From: Mixophyes australis
Lineage: Eukaryota; Chordata; Amphibia; Anura; Limnodynastidae
Direction: 5' to 3'
Length of the DNA stretch: 64,000 nucleotides
NCBI GenBank assembly: GCA_036250195.1
Contig: JAVHZZ010000003.1
Coordinates: 344,073,375 to 344,137,374 of the forward strand
Shown piece by piece: positions 1 through 12,000 of the stretch. A model generated the notes under the pieces. That model was given only the letters and a program-made list of their open reading frames with translations, did no database searches and had not been told where the DNA came from. The position numbers were made by a program, and so were the translations under genes. The stretch's first letter is position 1; every line of letters starts with the position of its first letter.

Positions 1-1560
1 AATAGACGATAATGTAAAGTGCTCCAATTTACTAGAAAAATCCAATTTCAAGGGAAATGTACTCTTCAGTGCGTTGGAAGCTGCAATAGTCTGTAGAAAA
101 GTGGGATACCTCTGGATGTTTTCTTAAAATATGCAACTACTTCTAAGGTTACAATTTTTCCACACTTTGTTACCGGAAAGCAATCATAAAGCAGTTTGGT
201 TAAAAATAAATATGTTATTATTACCAGGTTTTTTTTTGTGTTTGTAAGGGGAAATTGCAGCTATTTTTGTGGTTAGGAATGACTGTTGTACATGCTTTGA
301 AGCAATCATGTAAAGCAGGATAATATGAAGAAAAATCATCTTCTTGTGCACTGTATATGGGGAAATGTTGCCTACAGCAGTTCTCTGAAAATGGATACAT
401 TTTATTAATCTATTTCCTCGCATGTAGATTGAAAATTATTAAATACGGGCGGGGAAGTATTCAGAGGTGGAGGGGTGGAGGGGTGGAGGGCACTAGAATT
501 CACCTAAGCACAAAGTTTAACTATTACACAAATGTAATAAAAAAAAGAACAATTATCATTTAATTACATACACCACTAAAATTGCATGCTGTCATTTTAC
601 TATGCAGTTATACAGTATTCATTATGTATGGAGTTTAGGAGTCCCAGTTACAACCTTATGAACCTTAGCAATCTAATAACTTTTCACAATGGGACTGGTT
701 AGTGTCAGTAGGCAGGCATACGTTTCTTTCTTTTATTTTTGCTATGCGATAGCTCCCAGTAGAGAGTAGAAGAAGCTAACTCTATGCATGCCTCCTCTGC
801 TAGCAAAACAGGAACAGCACTCGGGTGCCTGTCCCTGGGATAATTGACCAGCTTTATATGTTTTATAACTAAATTCTAATATTTACTATGCTTTCAAGCT
901 TAAATGTACAGAAAGAGTATATTGTAAGGTGGCAAAGGGGCCATTGCAAGTTCTTTAGTTAGAAAATGTTATTAATCGCTGAACATTGCAGCTGGAGCTC
1001 AACTCACTGCGGATCAATAGGTAACCACTGTTTATTAAACTACTCCTGCAAGCTATGGCAAGCTGTAATGGCAGTTCTCAATGCTACAAAGTAAGAGGAT
1101 GCCTAGATTTCCATTCAAAATAAATATAAACTTTCAATTATGAGATCATCTAACCTATGCATTATTCTAAGTAGGCCTGTGCAAGTGTCCCTCTGCCAAA
1201 GAGCAACGTGAAGGGTTTTATGAAGAGTATAGGACAAAACCTGATGTCCTGCAGCAGTGAATTGGTGCATAATACAGTTTTTTTTGTGCAATGGGAATGG
1301 CTAGAAACACCACTGATAATATACTCTCTCCATCCCTTTATTTCACTATAACAATGTCATTCTGCAAAATGAAATCTCATTGCTTTGCAAAATAATGCAC
1401 ACTTGTGCTCCTACTTCATACTTCACACTGTACCCAACTGCGCCCAGCTTCTCCCTCCTGCCTTTGCTCCACACCAAACCTATGGACCCAGGTGAAAATC
1501 GAGGTTCACCTCTGCAAATGAAAGCACTCAGTGGGGTTCATGTAGTGTTGAACATATGTC
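1..1560. other. AT-rich non-coding stretch, no gene recognised
   Basis: Only short random frames are open here. I see a small GGGTGGAG triplication near 467-490 and nothing resembling an exon, RNA gene or transposon end. It is probably old unique or decayed repeat sequence. Confidence 0.5.
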
Positions 1561-1566
1561 TGTTTT

Positions 1567-2144
1567 ACTCGTGTAATATACACATTTCCGTACTGCGCAT
1601 GTGCACCTTAAAAGCATACCCCTATGTCCATATGCAGGTTTTGTCTCGTCTTACAGTAATGGCTCCTTACGACAGGAGAGGGAAGGGGTAGGCCTTGCAC
1701 AGTAGACCTGGACCAGATGCAGATGTCATGAGGGATATCTCTTGCGGATACTGAATGGCTGGTACAAAGATACGCAATGATGATGATGATGGCCACCAGC
1801 AGCTCTAGCTAGCCACTTCTGATTGGCCTATTGCAGATTGCCCCTCTAGCTAATAGTGCTTAACTCATTATTGTGGTTCCTATATCATATGAAGTCACAG
1901 CCATCTATTCGCGTTAATTTATATTTTCAGGTGCACTGTGGCAGGAAAGAATTGCCATGTGACTTCTAAAGGGGAACAAAATTGATGTTTGTATTTTATT
2001 TAATTTGCATTTTGTACTTGTATTTAATTAATTATATTTTATATGGAAGATATGACTTATGCATTTATTAATAACGGTGCCAAGTCACTAATTTCTCTTG
2101 TGTATATGACGCCTTATTAAATTTAAATTAAATTATTAATATAG
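1567..2144 (+). repeat. Dispersed repeat copy A, left part
   Basis: This stretch aligns by eye with 39650-41700. Shared anchors include ATTTCCGTACTG, GCCACTTCTGATTG, TAAAGGGGAA and the following run rich in TTAATTA. It continues after an interruption at 3040-3165. Copy A lacks the three insertions found in copy B, so it serves as the empty-site reference for them. The class of the ancestral repeat is not recognised; no coding frame survives. Confidence 0.65.
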
Positions 2145-2279
2145 ATTATAAGCTTGTGAGCATGGCCCTATTACTGTTTTTTCTGTCCTTTAACACCCCA
2201 TCTTGTTTTATTACCATGTTTACTCCCAATAAAGAGCTCTGTAAAATGCTGACGCTATTTAAATAAATGTTAATATTAA
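2145..2279 (+). repeat. LINE/SINE 3' tail (L2-like)
   Basis: The segment runs from an AAGCTTGTGAGCATGGCCC motif through an ATTTAAATAAATG motif to a TTAATATTAATG tail. This matches the layout of vertebrate L2-type 3' ends (AAGCTC..GAGCAGGGCC .. GCGCTATATAAATAAA, then a short microsatellite). It interrupts dispersed repeat A, whose counterpart at 41.7 kb lacks it. Confidence 0.55.
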
Positions 2280-3022
2280 TGATTCATTAAGGAAAGTTAA
2301 GCAAATGTAAGCAAGCAAGGCAAAACCATGTTGCATTGTAGGGGGAGATAATCCAGTCTCCCACTTAACTTCCTACCTTTTCTTCTGCCTCTCCCCCTTC
2401 TTCCCCCTCCCCTGAATCTGCCTCTGTTCCCCCTTCTCTCCCTCTCACCCCTGTGTCTCTGTCTGTCTATCCCTCTCCTTAGATTGTACGCTCCCTTGAG
2501 CAGGGCCATCTCTCCTCCTGTTTCCTCCACTTCTAACTCTGCTCTCCAGCTACCTATCCCCCACTCCTCTGGGGGTCTCCCCGTCATCCGTCCCCTCCCT
2601 CTTGGGCTCCGGCCTTTGCGGATCTTCTCTCCCCCCTCTCTCTAGCTGTGCTTTGAGCTTATTGAGTTACTGTGCTTATTGTTTACTGTACCGTGCTGTC
2701 TCACCTCGTATTGTAATTTGTTTGTCCCTGTATGGTGCTACAGGCACCTAGTGGCGCCCTATAAATAAAAATTAATAATAATAATAATGATGGCAAATTT
2801 ATAGTTGGGGTAGTATATGTCCTTGATCAAATTTAAATGTCAGTGTACAAATAAAGTTATCAAGTATTTGTGTGCTACATGACAAAACAGCCAGTATTTA
2901 AGTTATGTGCAAAATAATAAACTAGTTTGCACCCCTTGCATTGCAGCATGGTTTTGTCCAGAGCACTAAAGAAAGAAAACTTACTCAATTTTTTGCTTAA
3001 CTTTCCTTAATGAATCAGGCCC
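2280..3022. mobile_element. Terminal-inverted-repeat element (MITE), copy 1
   Basis: The left end TGATTCATTAAGGAAAGTTA is the inverse of the right end, which ends TTAATGAATCA then GGCCC. Subterminal sequence (AACCATGTTGCA at the left, TTGCACCCCTTGCATTGCAG at the right) matches the element at 59864-60353, so the two belong to one family. This copy is expanded by an inserted LINE-type tail (about 2465-2790). No transposase is encoded. The left tip is decayed and its target duplication cannot be read. Confidence 0.75.
2465..2795 (+). repeat. L2-type LINE 3' end nested in MITE
   Basis: A pyrimidine-rich run leads to TAGATTGTACGCTCCCTTGA, GCAGGGCCATCTCTCCTCC, TGTCCCTGTATGGTGCTACA and GGCGCCCTATAAATAAA, followed by an (AAT)n tail. 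This is the stereotyped 3' end of vertebrate L2-type LINEs or SINEs that share that tail. Confidence 0.65.
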
Positions 3023-3039
3023 ATTGTGTGCAAATAAGG

Positions 3040-3165
3040 CAACACGATTTACTACTAACCCTGTCGAGCCACATGTCTACGCTATTACTGCACTTTCTTT
3101 ATACCATCATGGAGCATAAGTACAAACACTTTTAACTCCTGCTGTACACCTGGTGTCAATACTAG
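3040..3165 (+). repeat. Dispersed repeat copy A, right part
   Basis: The run starting TTTACTACTAACCCT and including GAGCCACATGTCTACGCTA matches 41730-41830 (TACTACTAATACTATC, AAGCCACATCTCTACACTA). It resumes the alignment broken at about 2144. Confidence 0.6.
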
Positions 3166-5089
3166 TTATGGACAGCTTAGGATGCGTCCGACTGAACATC
3201 TAAACGTAAATGCACTGTTTCTGGGTGTGTCTTTTTCTGCTTACATTTGTGCCGCAAATGCGTCAACGTGCGGCAGGGGACACCCAGAATCTCTTCCTCT
3301 CTCTTAGAGCGATGTTTTTCTCCTTTGTGAAGTTACTGTATAGTTGAAAGAGGGATGTGAAGAGAGATGCCTGCGGCACAAATAGTTAAAGTGCCACATG
3401 TAAATTACCAATGTCATAATTAACACAAGTAAGAGAATTAGGATGTAATAAAGCACATTCCCCACAGAGCTGTTTGCTTCTGATTCACTATAAATTAAGA
3501 ACCAAACCAGCGTCTTATGGATAATAACCCAAATACTGATGACTGACTGCTATACTCCAGTGTCTCAGACAATTGGAACACTTGAAGTACAATACTTTGA
3601 ACATCTTATTCACATTTTAACATAAAGGAAATAAAATATGAGCCACAAATTTCAAAACAGACTTCAACAAAGCACATCAGCATGATTCTTTTATAGGAGC
3701 GGTGGTTCTGCCTGCACTTTACTTTAATTAGAACACCTTGTGAATAATTCTGAATTAATGACCCTGACAAAACTTATGCAAAAATAAAAGAAGAGGAAGA
3801 TGAAGGCAATAGCAAAAATAAATGGAGGTAAACAACTACACTTTAATTATGTTTAAAAGAATCAGTACATGTGAGTATGTTTTCCTCCACAATTCTCAAA
3901 ACCATGATGATGTTTTCTCTAATTCACTCTTCAACCATCATTAATAATCTCACATGGTAACATATGAGAATATTTTAAGAAAATGAACCCACATTTCTGT
4001 CTGTAATTTCTTTTTAAAGATACAAGTATGGGATTTTTTTTTTCTTCTCCAAACATAAGATTACAGAAAAAAAATGTATAACAACGTTTTCCAAAAGTTT
4101 CTAAAAAAGTGTTCAACGGCCCAGGTGTTCATTATATCTGACATGGTCAGATATAAAATGTATGAGTAGCTAAAATGTATAATATTTGATCTGTGAAAGA
4201 TCACTAAACCCCAAAGATGAAATGTTCAGATATGAATATACATGTTTCTGTGTTAGTCTGAAATCCCTATGTCACTTCTCCCCTCCACTGCAGACAGCTG
4301 AAGCTCCTCCCACATCTTCAGGACAGTGTCCCAATGGTCCCCTGATAGGTCAAGAAGCTGAGACTAGATTGCTGTAACATTAATGACCCTGCAATCCACA
4401 TTGTGCATTTCTGCAGTGCAAGTCTAGCTAGCTGTCAGTCAGTATCTGCTTCTTTGGCTAGAGTAGCAAGCACCTCACTAATAACATGTAAGCCCACTGC
4501 AGAGCGGTGAAAAAGAGCATGGTGAACATATTTAGTTAAGTATAAAACTGAAGACACTTCACGTTTATTATTCAGCTCAGTAATACAAAACCTTTGATAT
4601 ATAATAATGTAAAAAAACTGGCTTTCCTTGCTCTTGAAGTTTTCTTGTGGACTGGGATCGATAAAGAAAAATGACACCTTTTTCAGAATGTTTTAAAAAA
4701 TAATTTGCCACCTTCCTTAATCCAATTACCTTTTTATGGGGAGATCCTTCATTGATACTACCTTCTTCTGTGCTGTTGGGGCCTCCACAAAGCAGGGCTT
4801 ATTTTGTAAGTAGACCACAGCAGACCGTTAAGTGCGACTCTGCTTTTTGCCTCATTTCTATTTCGCTTCAGGTCGCCAATCTTCAAAGTCCCAATATCAA
4901 TAGTTATTGTGTTGGGACAGTGAAACATATTTGCAGCCTTAAATGGCGTGACGGCAAGAGAATGAGCCAAGAAAGTGTCTTGATGCCACCTACTCACAGA
5001 TACGTCCCTTTTTGGTGTAGACCTGATTTCATCAGAGACCCCAACATCTAGGGTTTCAAGTAAGAGGTGTAAAGTTGAAGTGAAGGCAG
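3166..5089. other. Non-coding stretch
   Basis: No gene seen. A perfect 9-bp-arm hairpin (ATATCTGAC / GTCAGATAT) lies at 4134-4154. A CpG-bearing segment at 3225-3400 contains short complementary words (GTGCCGCA, TGCGGCAC) suggestive of a decayed DNA transposon, but I could not define ends. Confidence 0.4.
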
Positions 5090-5097
5090 CATGCAGT

Positions 5098-5557
5098 CAG
5101 GGCCGGATTAACCCGAGATCTAACTGGGCTACAGCCCAGGGACCTCGGTATCTGGTGGGGCCCTTGAATCTGCTTGGTTTTTGTTTGTTTTTTTTAACTG
5201 CTCAGCTGTAGCGCGGCCGATGGCTCTGACTGTCAGATGATGGTCACGTAGTATAGCAGGCAGCTAACAGCAAATGTTATGCAGTTAGCTGCCTGCTGTT
5301 ACTGTAGTCCTTCCGCGGTGCGCAGTAATCTCCTTACTCAGGAGATCTTGTGAGAGGGAGACTATGACTCATATTCTCACCCTCATGAGATCGCCCTAGC
5401 AAGGTGATTACTGCACACCACGGAAGCACTACAGCAGTGAGTGAGTGACGGAAGAACAGTGAAGAAAAGACAGAGGTAAGCGCTCTGGTGGGGGGACCTC
5501 ACGGGGGAAGGGAGGCTCCATTAGCCCGGAGGACTCCATTCCTTTAATCTGGCCCTG
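5098..5557. mobile_element. hAT-type MITE, 8-bp TSD CATGCAGT
   Basis: The termini CAGGGCCGGATTAA and TTAATCTGGCCCTG are inverted repeats. They are flanked by a perfect 8-bp direct duplication CATGCAGT (5090-5097 and 5558-5565), the hAT signature. Internally there is a 13-bp hairpin (5256-5268 with 5284-5296) and a longer imperfect stem around the CCGCGGTG/CACCACGG words. No coding capacity. Confidence 0.9.
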
Positions 5558-5565
5558 CATGCAGT

Positions 5566-6779
5566 TGCATTGAATATCTAATTTTTTTTACAAATGCACC
5601 TTTTTGTCCACTTCGGTACACTCCCACTTTCTGCTTTGGAAAGTGTACCCGTGTTAACGCTCTCCATGTTCAAGATTGTGGGCCCAGATGAGAATGCACA
5701 TGACATAAAAATGTCACTTAAAAGTCCTGTTGACTATCACTTTCCTATTTTTCTACTAAAATACTGTTTAACCTCATCTTCAATGTCATCGCAGTACAGT
5801 GAAAGCAAAATTGCTTTATTTCATGTGTCATTTGTAGATTTCTAAAATCTTTATTGTGTTGGCTGAATTGTGCCTTGATATGTACTTCCTGTAGACAAAT
5901 CCCCTGCATGATGCAAATTGCATCACACTGATAATCTAAGCAAATGCCTAATTAATGTCACCTCTGGTTATGTGTACAAGCAAAGTTGTTTTATAGGGCA
6001 AAAGAGGCTCTGCAGTCTCCAGCTAACCTCAGAATGTCCCCCTGAAGGTACAATTTGCATGCCATAAACTTTGAATATCTGGTCATATAGCAATAAATAA
6101 ATCCACTTTTTGCATATTGGAGCACAATCCCTGCAACTAATCTGCACACAACAAATTCATTCTGGTAGCAGCTTCCACAAAAAAGAATAAACTTGTGCAC
6201 CCCACAGCCTCTTTTATACTAACGTGTTAGTTCATGAGCATCTGCATAAGTTGGTATAATCAAACAAAAATTGGTTCATGGCATCACAAACTGGCATTCG
6301 TGATTGGTCCACTTTTTTCACAGCTCCATAAATGACCTTTTCAATATCCAGTTCTACAGCTTAAAAATAGGCATTACTTAAGGCAATATTGTGGCGAGGG
6401 TTGAGCTACCGGGGAACACATTACCTAGGGAAAAGTATGTTCTAGTTAGAGATGAGCTGCTCGGATTCAGGTTAACACATTCAAACTTTACATCTGCCAA
6501 TAAAGCCTGGTGTTTTGGTATACTGTAATTACCCTTCTAATATGTAATTATTATGTAACTTTAATTGAAATATCTATGTTTATGTAATACTGTATATTGG
6601 GACATTTGTGATGACAGTGCTATAATTTGATTTGACATACCTGTGCATTCATAATGCTAATTATTGACATAATTGTGATAATTAGTGATGTAATTTGATT
6701 TTAAATACCTGTGGTGGGTTAGAAACGCAACATAGAAGGTGATAATAGAGCAGGTCTCACTATACTCCAAATGAACACT
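5566..6779. other. Non-coding stretch with a possible hAT tip
   Basis: AT-rich with no gene. TTAGAGATGAGCTGCTCGGA at about 6444-6463 resembles the TAGAGATG tip of the hAT-like elements elsewhere in the window, but no partner end was found. Confidence 0.4.
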
Positions 6780-7530
6780 TGTAAGATGCAATTGAACCCT
6801 AGATAGAACTCAACGACTCAACTATCATTTCAAAAGTAATCATTTGAATGATAAACTTATCCATCATATGTTTAATGCAGCTAAACCCCAGGTAGCCAGT
6901 GATTGGAAGCAAGTCCTGCAGCCTTCTAGGCTTGCTGTTATTAACAGAATCTGGCATACTGCCTCCATGGAATATGACACTGTTTCTACATTTCATAAAG
7001 TGTGGGGCCCTTGGTACGTATACAATGGCGGCAGCATGCCTGGTACCCTCTAGCTCCCCTGTGTTTTCTCTATTTTTCTCTTACTCCCCAATTTTTGGCT
7101 ATCTGTCACTCTGATGTGCTGCCCTTCACTTCTGCCCTAACGTTGCTGTCTCTGCCCTTCCCCCCTACTCCTTCCCTTACCTAGTATTTCCCCTCATACA
7201 TCACACTGTGTTGGTGACACCTTGACTGGAGGCATATCTTCCTAGCACTAGTTGCTACCCTCCACTCAGCCCGTACCCCTTCCTTCAAACACAAACAAAC
7301 AAAAAAAACAAACCCGACAGCCTTTCTCACCTATGATAACGCTGGGATGCGGGCAATTCATTCACACCCCAGGCCTCCAAGGCTTTCTCTTTATTTTTGG
7401 TATTGTTCGCTGTGTGTGCCTTGACCCTGCCTCTTCACTATTAATTTGTTACACGTATCTATTGTATTCTATGACCTGTATTGTTATTACCTGCTGCTAC
7501 AAATAAAAAGTTTTAAAATATGAATAAATA
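6780..7530 (+). mobile_element. L1-type LINE, degenerate ORF2 C-terminus and 3' UTR
   Basis: Frames around 6844-7053 read a C-terminal pattern typical of L1-type ORF2 proteins: an FNAAK word, DWKQ, a residue run ending NRIWHTA, an ME pair, then FHKVWGPW. A pyrimidine-rich 3' UTR follows and ends with CAAATAAAAAGTTTTAAAAT near 7500-7520, consistent with an A-rich tail. It is 5'-truncated, with no complete frame. Identification rests on recalled L1 C-terminal patterns. Confidence 0.6.
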
Positions 7531-7752
7531 GTATGCATAAAAGTAATCGATTCAGAGGCACATAAATGAGTCATACAAGGTAAATGTATCTAATTGGGGT
7601 CCATCATGAAGAAACAAAAGAAAGTGCAAAATGAGAAGTTACTTAACAAAATTAAGATGTTAGAAACTATTCAAAAGTCCTCCTTCCCCACAGAATCGTT
7701 TGAGGAATTGATGATGACGAGAGGGTCCCTTAACAAACCTCTCAATAATAAG

Positions 7753-8720
7753 TAGAGATGCTCACTGACCCCTGTGTTTTGGTTTTGGTTTTGGATCTGG
7801 ATTAACTTTGTGTTTTGGTTCTGGTTTTGGTTTTGGCAAAACCGCCCTCGCATGTTTTGGTTTTGGATCTGAATTTTTTTGAAAAATTGCTAAAATATGC
7901 TAAAATCACATAATTTTGCTCTTTTTTTGTTCCTAGATTATTATTAACCTCAATAACACTAATTTTCAGTCATTTCCAGCCAATTTTGACCACCTCACAG
8001 GTCACAATATTATTATCATACACTTTCTTACAAAGACTGCAGCAACACAAACACACGGCAGTTCACAGGACATCTAGGAAACATTGCCACACAGCAGTGG
8101 CAGAAAAAATAAAAGTGGTGCAAGTTGCAATTGTCCTTAGCCACTCCCACCCACCCTTATGTAAGATATTGAAAAGGACGTGTACGGTTTAACAAACCAA
8201 GCACTCCAGTGACAAAGAGTGACACTTTTGTGGCTGAAGTGCTTGGTTTGTTCAGGCTCGTATTTAAACAAGCTACCAATAGCTTAGCTGCCCAACAGAA
8301 GCAGGATAATAAATATGTCCAGTTTAAAGAACAGGTAAGACACTTGAGAAAACAAATGGGTGTTTCACAGGCCCCTACAGGCGAAGATTTGGAAGATGAA
8401 GACAAGGAGATAGCACATGGTCGGTACAGTGAAACTGAGTATAGCTCATTAAATCAGTTATGGTTCCTTTGATCGCTCAACCCGTTACTTGAATAACTGT
8501 AGTAATTCTACAGCTAATACATTTCGACGAATGCTGACCTCCCGGGATACGTGTATTTATCAGACGAAGTCCAATCCGGGGTGCCTCGGCGCATTGGAGA
8601 TGGTGAACCCAGTGAGAAAAGAAAGTATGTGGTCACAGGTACGAGAGTGAAGCAATTGAAAGGATGATTCATCCTAACACAATATCAATTCAACCCCGCA
8701 GGAAACCACCATTACAGAAG
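7753..8720 (-). mobile_element. hAT-type element fragment carrying 18S-derived DNA (copy 3)
   Basis: The left tip TAGAGATGCTCACTGACCCC and the following GTTTTGGTTTTGG runs match the left end of the complete element at 42848-45552 and the inverse of the right end of 17783-19971. Inside lie a perfect 15-bp inverted repeat (8191-8205 with 8238-8252), a short open stretch (8209-8470) and about 175 bp of 18S-like sequence. The strand follows the transcription sense inferred from the complete copies. No opposite terminus was found before the LINE at about 9045, so it is truncated. Confidence 0.65.
8421..8597 (+). pseudogene. 18S rRNA-derived segment (5' domain)
   Basis: The stretch follows the 5' domain of eukaryotic 18S rRNA in order: CGGTACAGTGAAACTG, GCTCATTAAATCAGTTATGG, TTCCTTTGATCGCTC, GTTACTTGAATAACTG, TAATTCTACAGCTAATACAT, then CTGACC, TTTATCAGAC and CCAATCCGGGG. 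Scattered substitutions show that it is not a working rRNA. It starts and ends abruptly and lies inside a hAT-type element, so it looks captured rather than part of an rDNA unit. Confidence 0.9.
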
Positions 8721-9044
8721 TCTCTGTAACATAAATGTCAAAAATAAAAATGTAAAAAAAAAGCTTTTACCTTTATAAAGAAAATAAAACCCATCTTTAA
8801 TAAAGGTAAAAGTTTGCTGTAGAAAAACATAAAATTGCCAGCATGTCATTCTACCCAAATATTAATAAGCATTCCAGCATCAGCTAGCTGCTACACTCTC
8901 TCAGCTAGATCCCAGCACCTGCAATCTACATTGTCATCATCCTCACTCTCATCAATGTGTACATCATCATCACTCAATACTAATTAATCCCGGCTGGAAT
9001 CCACCATTACAGAAGTCTTTGTACTTTGATCTAAATGCCAGTAA

Positions 9045-12000
9045 AGGCCATCCTCATGAAATTTTCAGTTCATTTTATGACAGAGTTGTCACGATTTTTG
9101 GGCAATTCTTTTAGACCAGATTTAGATCATCTGGGGACCATAAACTTCCCAAGCTTTCAGAGGAGGACCAAGAATATTCAGAAAATCCATTTTCTTTACC
9201 AGAATTAGAAGAGGCAATTGCTTCCCCCACCCACAGGCAAGAGAATAGGCCCAGATGTGTTCTCAATTTACTATTACAAAAAAATTCAACATAAAACTTG
9301 CACCTCTACAATTTCAGGCCTTCAATGTGAGCTCTGCGCAGACCCCTTTTTGAGGCTGTCATTGGAAGGCCATAAAACATTTTTACTCAAGACAGGAAAG
9401 GTTTTATTACAATGTGTGAGCTACAGGTCATGTGTCATTGCTAAATATCAATGGGAAACTTTACCCAAAACTTATAGCGAATTGTTTGAAGACCTTTCTA
9501 CCTAAGTTGGTTCATGGCGACCCACTGGGGTTTGTAGCTTGTGACAACACCACAAAAGTAATAGTCTTAATGCATAACATATATCAGTTGGGTTCTTCCT
9601 CTGTACTTTTATCAACTATCTTTGAGAATGAGCTTGCTGAGGCATTTAGGATTGTGTCCTACCTGCCTTCACAGGATTTTGGCCCTCTACAATTATCCCT
9701 CAGACAGAATTAAAATCAATGGCATGCTGTCTATTTCATTTGACATTAAAAACAAAACCAGACATGGCTGCAACATTTTGCTCTTGGTATTTGCTCTCTG
9801 CATGGAGGCCTTGGCAAGGTTGATTAGAGCTAATCTGGATATCTCAGAGATTTGATTGGGAGATGAGTTTAAATTAGCACTATTTACATTTACTAATTTA
9901 CTATTGTTGACGGTGATAAGGAATTTGGGAAATTATTGAACTTTAAAAAAAATGATTTTAAGTCTGTAGCTCTTAATTTCTTTGCACCATCATAAGTGGT
10001 GGAGGACTTGAAACATGGCTTTCCTTTCACGTGGCATTCACCTCAACTCAAATAATTGAGTGTTTATATCACTAAGGATTTATGTCAAGTATACATTGCC
10101 AACTTTCTTCCCTTAGCATCTAAACTTCACTCTGAATTCAAGGAATGGCAGCACAAGAACCTTTACTGGATGTGGAGGGTTAACGTCATAAAAATTAACA
10201 CGCTACCTAAAATTCTGTACATCTGTAACGCAAGCCTTACCATCCATATCCCTCTCAAAAGATTCATAGACTTGCAGAAGGTGATTAGGAATAGCATGTC
10301 GGTTGGGAAGCGCTTAAGTTTAAAACAGGACATTTTGCCTATTAGAAAACATAAGCGGGATCTTCAGCTTCCTCACCTAGTTAACTATTACTAAGCAATC
10401 ATGCTAAATAGGATCCTAAAATGGACTATAGTGGATCACTATACAGGAACAACACTTTTTACATATCCCTGCAAATAATATTCAGTGGATACAGAAAATT
10501 TTCTCCAATCTACCATCCAACATTGAAACATATATCATCCTTGACTTTTCCCATAAAATCATCCATTGCAAACCCAGATTTTCCTACTGGGACCAACCAA
10601 AAAAGCTCACAAAAACTGTCTCCAAATTGGGTTTGTACAGCCAGCTGGTGAACTCAACAGATATCCACCCTTTTCTGAGGATCATATTTAGTGGGATTTA
10701 CCATCATAGAACCCATATGAGTCACTTCATAGGATCTGTAGGGCTACTGAATAATTCACACAGAGATTTAACTCCATTTGAAGGATTATCAAAAAATGCC
10801 CTTGATATATAAATTTCTCATAGAGAATCTCTACACTATACCATATTATACAAAGATATGGGTTAAAGATCTTGGTTGTTTAATTAAAGAAATCAAGAGG
10901 AACAAACATTCCAATTTACCCATATCAACCAGTTGAGTGTATCAGTCCTAGAAACTCAGTTGTCCAAACCTCCTGAGTAGAATATACCAGAATGTCTTTT
11001 GTATCTGCTGGAGGTGCAGTGAAGAACTAAGCACTCCATTCCACCATTGGTGTGACTGCTCTAAGATTTTGTCCTTTTGGGAGGACATCACTCACAACTC
11101 CAAGTATATAGTGGAAAGGAATGTTCCTACTGACTCAGGATATTGACTCTTGAATCTCCTTAAGGCTTCTTTTTAACTACAAAAACTAAATCTAAAAACA
11201 TTGGAATATTGCTGTGATGGAACGGTGTCTACCAAGGCTGAACAGCCTACCGAGTTCCCCTGTATGTGGGTAAATACTTACACCCAGGCAGATAGCCAAC
11301 TTAACCAATGGTAATTTTATTAATGGAACAGCAACAATAGGCACAAAATCAACATATGTACAGGAGTAACAACTACAGGTATGCACAGTGAACATGAGAG
11401 TAGTACATACAATACAATACCAGTCCTTTTCTGACCATCTTGGGAAATACGACTATAGGCTTACGCTTTCCTAGGAGTGCGAAGCCCCAGTGACTGCCAG
11501 CAGGGCAGTGGTCCGGCTTCACTGTAACCTCCCTTTTGGCGAGCACACAGACTCACAAGACCTGGGGCAAATTATCCAAAGGATGAGGAACAAGGGTCCT
11601 CTCAGTCCTTCTCCCGATCTCCATCCTTCGTCAGCTGGCAGGAACCATTACCTCCTACCTACAGAATAGCCTCAGGCTGTAGGGGTGTGTTGACTGTCTG
11701 CTTTGTTTTAGGATATTAAGGCATAGGAATGCAATATACGTTTCCTAATTAAGCTGCTTAAATCAGACACAGATAACTACCCTGTCTGACTTGTGAATAC
11801 ACTACTAAACATTATCTCGTTTGCCTACAGATGTAGCTAAAAGCACAATATTACAGTTTCTCATTTTTAGCCTGTAACTTGTGGGTAAATAGCAATGTAA
11901 ATAGCAGGGCCAAATATACACAATCTATATAAATGGTTACAGCATAATGTAATGGGGACTATTCACTCCATTGTGTTGTAAACATAACACTTACCTGACT

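Noticed and set aside
6444..6475. A further hAT-like element starting TTAGAGATGAGC
   Set aside because: Only one possible tip; no partner end or duplication found.
8421..8597. A functional rRNA gene
   Set aside because: Only a short piece of the 5' domain with many changes, embedded in a transposon.
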